A program made the position numbers and the translations under genes. The notes under the pieces were generated by a model that saw only the letters and a list, made by a program, of their open reading frames with translations, was not told the DNA's origin and did not search any database. Positions 5,347 to 5,537 of a DNA stretch of 5,537 nt are shown here, in pieces; positions within the stretch are counted from its first letter, which is position 1; every line of letters begins with the position of its first letter. Source of the stretch: Bacteroidetes bacterium QH_10_64_19 (GTDB lineage: Bacteria; Bacteroidota; Rhodothermia; Rhodothermales; Salinibacteraceae); the NCBI GenBank assembly GCA_003023125.1, contig PXSY01000023.1, positions 1 to 5,537 of the forward strand, read 5' to 3'.

Positions 5347-5537
5347 ATGGACCCCCCCGATACCGCCTCTCCGACCGACGCCGACCCCCCCGACGAAACG
5401 GTCGTCGTATCCGGCATTCAGCCCTCCGGCCGCCTGCACCTCGGCAACTATTTCGGGGCCATTCGGCAGCACATCGACCTCCTCGAGAAGCACGAGGCCT
5501 ACTACTTCATCGTGAACTACCACGCGATGACCACGGT
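5347..5537 (+). CDS. trpS: Tryptophanyl-tRNA synthetase, N-terminal 63 residues (gene runs off the right edge)
   Basis: TrpS is a class Ic aminoacyl-tRNA synthetase that charges tRNA-Trp using ATP. From ATG 5347 the frame stays open to the window end. After an acidic, Pro-rich lead of about 18 residues it shows VVSGIQPSGRLHLGNYFGAI (residues 20-39), in which HLGN (31-34) is the HIGH-type ATP-binding signature in its usual TrpS setting. FIVNYHAMTT (54-63) matches the D/N-Y-H-A-L/M-T segment that follows. No other ATG or GTG start lies between 5347 and the conserved core, so the lead appears genuine. No Shine-Dalgarno is seen (ACAAAATTCC before the ATG). Its place downstream of trpE, which is controlled by charged tRNA-Trp, makes a functional grouping. 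The C-terminal KMSKS motif is out of view. Confidence 0.93.
   Translation, partial: MDPPDTASPTDADPPDETVVVSGIQPSGRLHLGNYFGAIRQHIDLLEKHEAYYFIVNYHAMTT

Overview
The window looks like chromosomal DNA from a GC-rich, salt-adapted member of the Rhodothermota/Bacteroidota side of the tree, most like Salinibacter. This is inference from three things: the order purH > mreB > mreC, which is common in Bacteroidota; the strongly acidic proteins, with Asp/Glu-rich stretches in TrpE, the 161-aa protein and the TrpS N-terminus; and the lack of clear Shine-Dalgarno sequences before nearly every start. No species can be fixed from the sequence alone.

Left part (1-2370, minus strand): a cell-shape block. mreC runs off the left edge, mreB (335 aa) is complete, and upstream of it lies only the 3' third of purH (last ~160 codons, purine biosynthesis). 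At about 2353-2385 the purH homology stops abruptly. On the other strand it is replaced by the 3' part of a class I SAM-dependent methyltransferase gene, pointing right (~2374-2736). Both genes have lost their 5' halves and their broken ends face each other. This is what one deletion, or an assembly chimera, would leave.

Right part (2737-5537, plus strand): a tryptophan block. A 26-codon leader ORF (2812-2892) carries three Trp codons within four (Trp-Arg-Trp-Trp). It is followed by a 12-bp antiterminator that is mutually exclusive with an intrinsic terminator (2928-2961). Together these form a textbook ribosome-mediated trp attenuator. It sits just ahead of trpE (anthranilate synthase component I). 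The natural-looking trpE ATG at 2989 is followed in frame by a TAG at codon 11, so the open frame starts at GTG 3052. After trpE come an unrecognised acidic helical protein of 161 aa and, beyond a 246-nt gap with a degenerate 7-bp tandem repeat, the start of trpS (tryptophanyl-tRNA synthetase).

Working together: TrpE makes anthranilate for Trp synthesis, TrpS charges tRNA-Trp, and the leader peptide would read the charging level to set trpE transcription. MreB and MreC belong to the elongation machinery that shapes the wall. The main points to check are the attenuator (unexpected in this lineage, to my knowledge), the early TAG in trpE, and the purH/methyltransferase junction.
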